This document shows, piece after piece, positions 61,151 through 64,000 of a DNA stretch of 64,000 nucleotides. Made by a program: the position numbers and the translations under genes. The stretch spans positions 868,001 to 932,000 of the forward strand of contig NZ_LT629757.1 of the NCBI RefSeq assembly GCF_900104965.1, read 5' to 3'. The DNA is from Nocardioides scoriae (GTDB lineage Bacteria; Actinomycetota; Actinomycetes; Propionibacteriales; Nocardioidaceae). Below the pieces are notes generated by a model. It was not told the origin of the DNA. It worked only from the letters and a program-made list of their open reading frames with translations, and searched no databases. Within the stretch, counting starts at the first letter, position 1, and the number at the start of each line of letters is the position of its first letter.

Positions 61151-61639
61151 TCAGCCCTCGCCGCGGACGGCCGCCTCGAGGTCGTCGAGGACGAACGGCA
61201 CGCCGTCGAGCGTCATGAAGTACGCCACGGCCCGGCGGGCCCGCTCGGGGTCGTCACTGGCGAGGTGCTCGTCGAGCGAGGCCGGGTAGACCTGCCAGGA
61301 GAAGCCGTAGCGGTCCTGGAGCCAGCCGCAGGGACCGCCCTTGCCCCCGTCGGTGAGGCCCGACCAGAGCCGGTCGATCTCCTCCTGGGTGTCGCACGGC
61401 ACCGCGAGGGAGATCGCTTCGTTGGGCTCGAAGCGGGTGTCGGCGCCGTTGATCGCGACGTACGTGTGACCGACGAGCTCGAAGGTGACGGCCATCGTCT
61501 GGCCGGCCCACTCGCCCGCCTCGGGGCCGTAGGGCATCCGGGCGACGACCCGGGAGTCGTCGAGGAGCGAGACGTAGAAGTCGACGGCCTCGTCGACCTT
61601 GCCGTCGTTGATCCACAGGTGGGGGACGAGGGGCTGCAT
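61151..61639 (-). CDS. VOC family protein, PhnB/3-demethylubiquinone methyltransferase-like
   Basis: 162 residues. Start VPHLWINDGKVDEAVDFYVSLLDDSRVV and the middle GQTMAVTFELVGHTYVAINGADTRFEPNEAISLAV are typical of the PhnB-like group; end GWLQDRYGFSWQVYPASLDE. AGGAG is 6 nt before the ATG. Despite the family label it is a VOC fold of unknown substrate, not a methyltransferase. Confidence 0.88.
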   Translation of the reverse strand: MQPLVPHLWINDGKVDEAVDFYVSLLDDSRVVARMPYGPEAGEWAGQTMAVTFELVGHTYVAINGADTRFEPNEAISLAVPCDTQEEIDRLWSGLTDGGKGGPCGWLQDRYGFSWQVYPASLDEHLASDDPERARRAVAYFMTLDGVPFVLDDLEAAVRGEG

Positions 61640-61697
61640 GGCGGGCTCCTGGTGGTGGGGGACTGGTGGTGGTACGGACCTCACCGACCGGGCGGAG

Positions 61698-62975
61698 TCA
61701 TCGCACCTGCGCCGGAGCGGTTCCCTGCCGCGCGAGCCGTGCCACCACCGGGGCGCTCGACCCCGGCAGCACCGCGGCTCGGTCACCGGGCAGCCGGAGC
61801 GACGCGGCGACGCCGGGGGAGAGGCGGTAGGGGCCGGACAGCAGCACGCTGCCCAGCGCCCGACGCAGCCGGGACAGCTCGGCGCGGACCGTGACCACCT
61901 TGGCCTCGTCGGCGAACAGGTCGAGGGCGAGCTCGGCGGCGGTGCGTCCGGCCGGGCCCGCCTGGACCAGCGCGAGGACCAGCTCGGCGTGCCGCGGGGA
62001 GAGCCGGCGCGACCAGCTGCCGGACGGGGCGCCGACCCGGACCACGGGCTCGCCCGTCAGGTCGAGCTCGAGGGTGGTCGCGGGGTCGGGTCCGGGGCCG
62101 CCGGCGAGGTCGTCGGCCTCCCCGAGGCGCAGCAGCCAGCCGCCGGCCAGCGGCTCGGCCACCGCGGCGCCCAGGGTCGGCAGCCAGAGCGGACCACCGC
62201 TGAGGCCCTCCGGCAGCACCACCCGGTCGGGGCTGCGCGAGCCGATGGCGGCCGCGAGGTGGCCCCAGCGGTCGACCGCCAGCGCGTCGCCACCCGCCCC
62301 GGCGAGGCCCGCCAGGACGGGCGCGGCGTGGGCCCGCAGCCGGTCGAGCTCGGCGCGGTGGCGCTCGGCGATCTCGAGGCTGGTCATCCGGGCGGCCAGC
62401 TCGACCAGGGCCAGCTCGGCCGGGTGCATGCCGCGGGAGGGGCCGCTGACGTCGACCACGCCGAGGGTGCGGCCCGACCACGGGTCCTTGATGGGCGCGG
62501 CGGCGCAGCCCCACCGGGTGTGGGCGTCGACGAAGTGCTCGGGGCCCTGGATGTGGACGCCCTCGTCGAGGACCAGGCAGGTGCCGATGGCGTTGGTCCC
62601 GACGTTGCCCTCCGTCCAGGCCGACCCGCCGACGAACCCCAGGTCGTCGGCGGCGCGTCGTACGCCGCTCGAGCCGGCGCGCCACAGCACCCGGCCCTCG
62701 GCGTCGGCCACCACGACCATCTGGCCCGAGTCCATGACCGAGGCGAGGGTGTGGGTCAGGCGGGGCACGAACTCGGCCAGGCCGCTGGCCGCCCGCCGCC
62801 GCTCCAGCTCGGGCCCTGGCAACGGCGGCACCTCCGGGGTCGAGCCCGGCTCCAGGCCGCGGGCCGCGACCCGGCGCCACGACGCCGCGACCGGGTCGCG
62901 CGGGCCGACGCCGGATCCGGACAGTGCGGACTCCCGCACGCGGTGCAGCGCGGTCTGGTCGGTCCGGTGGTCCAC
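61698..62975 (-). CDS. GAF-domain transcriptional activator
   Basis: 425 residues. The GAF domain at about 65-215 (VMDSGQMVVVADAEGRVLWRAG ... GGSAWTEGNVGTNAIGTCLVLDEGVHIQGPEHFVDAHTRWGCAAAPIKDP) matches AcoR-like sensors of short carbonyl compounds, but no sigma-54 AAA domain follows. Instead the C-terminus is a winged-HTH-like segment (LSPRHAELVLALVQAGPAGRTAAELALDLFADEAKVVTVRAELSRLRRALG). GTG at 62975 with GAGAGG 5 nt upstream is preferred over the TTG at 62993. Divergent from the monooxygenase, its likely target. Confidence 0.87.
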   Translation of the reverse strand: MDHRTDQTALHRVRESALSGSGVGPRDPVAASWRRVAARGLEPGSTPEVPPLPGPELERRRAASGLAEFVPRLTHTLASVMDSGQMVVVADAEGRVLWRAGSSGVRRAADDLGFVGGSAWTEGNVGTNAIGTCLVLDEGVHIQGPEHFVDAHTRWGCAAAPIKDPWSGRTLGVVDVSGPSRGMHPAELALVELAARMTSLEIAERHRAELDRLRAHAAPVLAGLAGAGGDALAVDRWGHLAAAIGSRSPDRVVLPEGLSGGPLWLPTLGAAVAEPLAGGWLLRLGEADDLAGGPGPDPATTLELDLTGEPVVRVGAPSGSWSRRLSPRHAELVLALVQAGPAGRTAAELALDLFADEAKVVTVRAELSRLRRALGSVLLSGPYRLSPGVAASLRLPGDRAAVLPGSSAPVVARLARQGTAPAQVR

Positions 62976-62986
62976 GGGTGCCTCTC

Positions 62987-63004
62987 GTTGCAACGTGCTG
63001 CAAC
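62987..63004. promoter_or_regulatory. Inverted repeat between the GAF activator and the monooxygenase
   Basis: GTTGCA-ACGTGC-TGCAAC, perfect 6+6 arms with a 6-nt centre, 12 nt from the activator start and 64 nt before the monooxygenase ATG. The distance suits an activator site for the divergent gene. Confidence 0.6.
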
Positions 63005-63067
63005 CCTGTCGCCGCTCGCCGCGACGATGTGTGCTCGGTCACACCAGCCTAGGCGAAGGAGACCCAC

Positions 63068-64000
63068 ATGACCCAGGCCCCCGAGCGGGAGCACGCCGAG
63101 CAGACCTCGGACACCGGCACCACCTCCGACACCTCGACCCCCGGGCCCCAGCAGCGCACCGAGCGCTGGCTGGAGCGCTTCGAGGCCGCGCTGCGCGAGC
63201 GCGACGTCGAGGCCGCGGCCGGCCTGTTCGAGACCGACGGCTTCTGGCGCGACCTGGTGGCGTTCACGTGGAACCTGCACACCTCCGAGGGCCGCGAGCA
63301 GATCACCGCGATGCTGGGCGACGTGCTGGACGGTGTGGACCCCTCGGGCTTCCGCACCGAGGAGCCCGCCGACGAGGCCGACGGCGTGGTCACGGCCTGG
63401 ATCGCGTTCGAGACCGCCGTGGGCCGCGGTCGCGGACTGGTGCGGCTGCGCGCCGACGAGGCGGACGGGGAGGACCGCGCCTGGACGCTGCTCACGACCC
63501 TCCACGAGCTCAAGGGCCACGAGGAGCCGCGCCGCACGCAGCGGCCGATGGGCGCCGAGCACGGCGCCAACAAGCAGCGCACCACCTGGAAGGAGGCGCG
63601 CCAGCAGGAGGCCGAGAGCCTCGGCAGCACCACCCAGCCCCACGTCCTGGTGGTCGGCGGTGGCCAGGGCGGCATCGCGCTGGGTGCGCGTTTGCGCCAG
63701 CTCGGCGTCCCGGCGCTGGTGATCGACAAGCACCCGCGGCCCGGCGACCAGTGGCGCAACCGCTACAAGTCGCTGTGCCTGCACGACCCGGTCTGGTACG
63801 ACCACCTGCCCTACCTGAAGTTCCCCGACAACTGGCCGGTCTTCGCCCCCAAGGACAAGATCGGCGACTGGCTGGAGTCCTACGTCACGGTGATGGAGGT
63901 GCCCTACTGGTCGAGCACCGTCGCCACCAGTGCGACGTGGTCCGAGGCCAGCGGCGAGTGGACCGTCGAGGTCGAGCGCGAGGGCAAGCCGCTGACGCTG
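63068..64000 (+). CDS. Flavin-containing monooxygenase with N-terminal NTF2-like domain, 3'-truncated by the window
   Basis: 311 codons visible, still open at the edge. Residues 30-165 form a SnoaL/NTF2-like domain (RFEAALRERDVEAAAGLFETDGFWRDLVAFTWNLHTSEGREQI). The FAD Rossmann motif VLVVGGGQGGIALGARLRQLGVPALVIDKHPRPGDQWRNRY starts near 195, continuing to SLCLHDPVWYDHLPYLKFPDNWPVF as in actinobacterial FMOs and Baeyer-Villiger enzymes. AAGGAG lies 6 nt before the ATG. Probably inducible by the divergent GAF activator. Confidence 0.9.
   Translation, partial: MTQAPEREHAEQTSDTGTTSDTSTPGPQQRTERWLERFEAALRERDVEAAAGLFETDGFWRDLVAFTWNLHTSEGREQITAMLGDVLDGVDPSGFRTEEPADEADGVVTAWIAFETAVGRGRGLVRLRADEADGEDRAWTLLTTLHELKGHEEPRRTQRPMGAEHGANKQRTTWKEARQQEAESLGSTTQPHVLVVGGGQGGIALGARLRQLGVPALVIDKHPRPGDQWRNRYKSLCLHDPVWYDHLPYLKFPDNWPVFAPKDKIGDWLESYVTVMEVPYWSSTVATSATWSEASGEWTVEVEREGKPLTL

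Overview
This window is a contiguous piece of chromosome from a high-GC actinobacterium. It carries a complete Pup-proteasome locus (Mpa/ARC, Dop, Pup, PrcB, PrcA, PafA, PafB, PafC), the mycothiol ligase MshC, the actinobacterial GMP reductase GuaB1 and the conserved order uppP, corA, phosphatase, DUF3090, SCO1664-family, mshC ... tatA, tatC, diacylglycerol kinase, helY. The order and protein flavour point to Nocardioides or a close relative (Propionibacteriales). That genus call is an inference, since no rRNA is present. GTG starts are very common, and 24 genes show a TANNNT hexamer 6-8 nt before the start codon, as expected for leaderless mRNAs.

Layout. 1-13983: housekeeping and metabolism (end of a siroheme-type methyltransferase, SpoU RNA methyltransferase, threonine dehydratase with divergent LysR regulator, PAS kinase, peptide deformylase, a two-gene acyl-CoA dehydrogenase operon behind a clear operator, DUF2252, galactokinase, guaB1, secreted SGNH hydrolase). 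14069-16513: tRNA-Leu(GAG) followed by about 2.3 kb of decayed island. It holds a frameshifted integrase that has lost its catalytic half, integrase-arm-like repeats, and N-terminal fragments of an acyl-CoA dehydrogenase, a membrane sensor and a YdeP/FdhF-type oxidoreductase. 16514-27408: accessory functions (secreted S8 protease with tryptophan-rich tail, histidine kinase and MarR regulator divergent from a VOC protein across two operators, MFS pump, homocysteine methyltransferase, SDR, two small unknown proteins, M20 peptidase, DUF5703, aldo/keto reductase).

27501-56370 is a long conserved core: cell-wall lipid recycling (uppP), metal transport (corA), an actinobacterial trio of little-known proteins ahead of mshC, a PAC2 protein, cobalamin-dependent metH, a RecB-like nuclease, an M50 protease, the tRNA methyltransferase TrmI, then the pupylation-proteasome locus and the Tat translocon. 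In the proteasome part, Dop deamidates Pup(GGQ) and removes Pup, PafA ligates Pup to substrates, Mpa unfolds them and PrcBA degrades them; PafB and PafC form a DNA-damage-responsive WYL activator. 56360-64000 is a run of regulator-plus-divergent-target pairs (XRE-cupin and thioredoxin-reductase-like; TetR and NmrA-like; GAF activator and flavin monooxygenase), the last gene running off the window.

The two most unusual signals are non-coding. Between the convergent mshC and PAC2 genes lies an almost perfectly symmetric array: five copies of a 25-bp unit at an exact 32-bp period, then five inverted copies at the same period (32800-33118). Upstream of dop is a promoter that closely matches the PafBC-dependent RecA-NDp motif (GTCGGTG-N8-TAGGGT) followed at once by a LexA-box-like sequence. 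This suggests that part of the pupylation system is induced by DNA damage, with its own activator encoded in the same locus.
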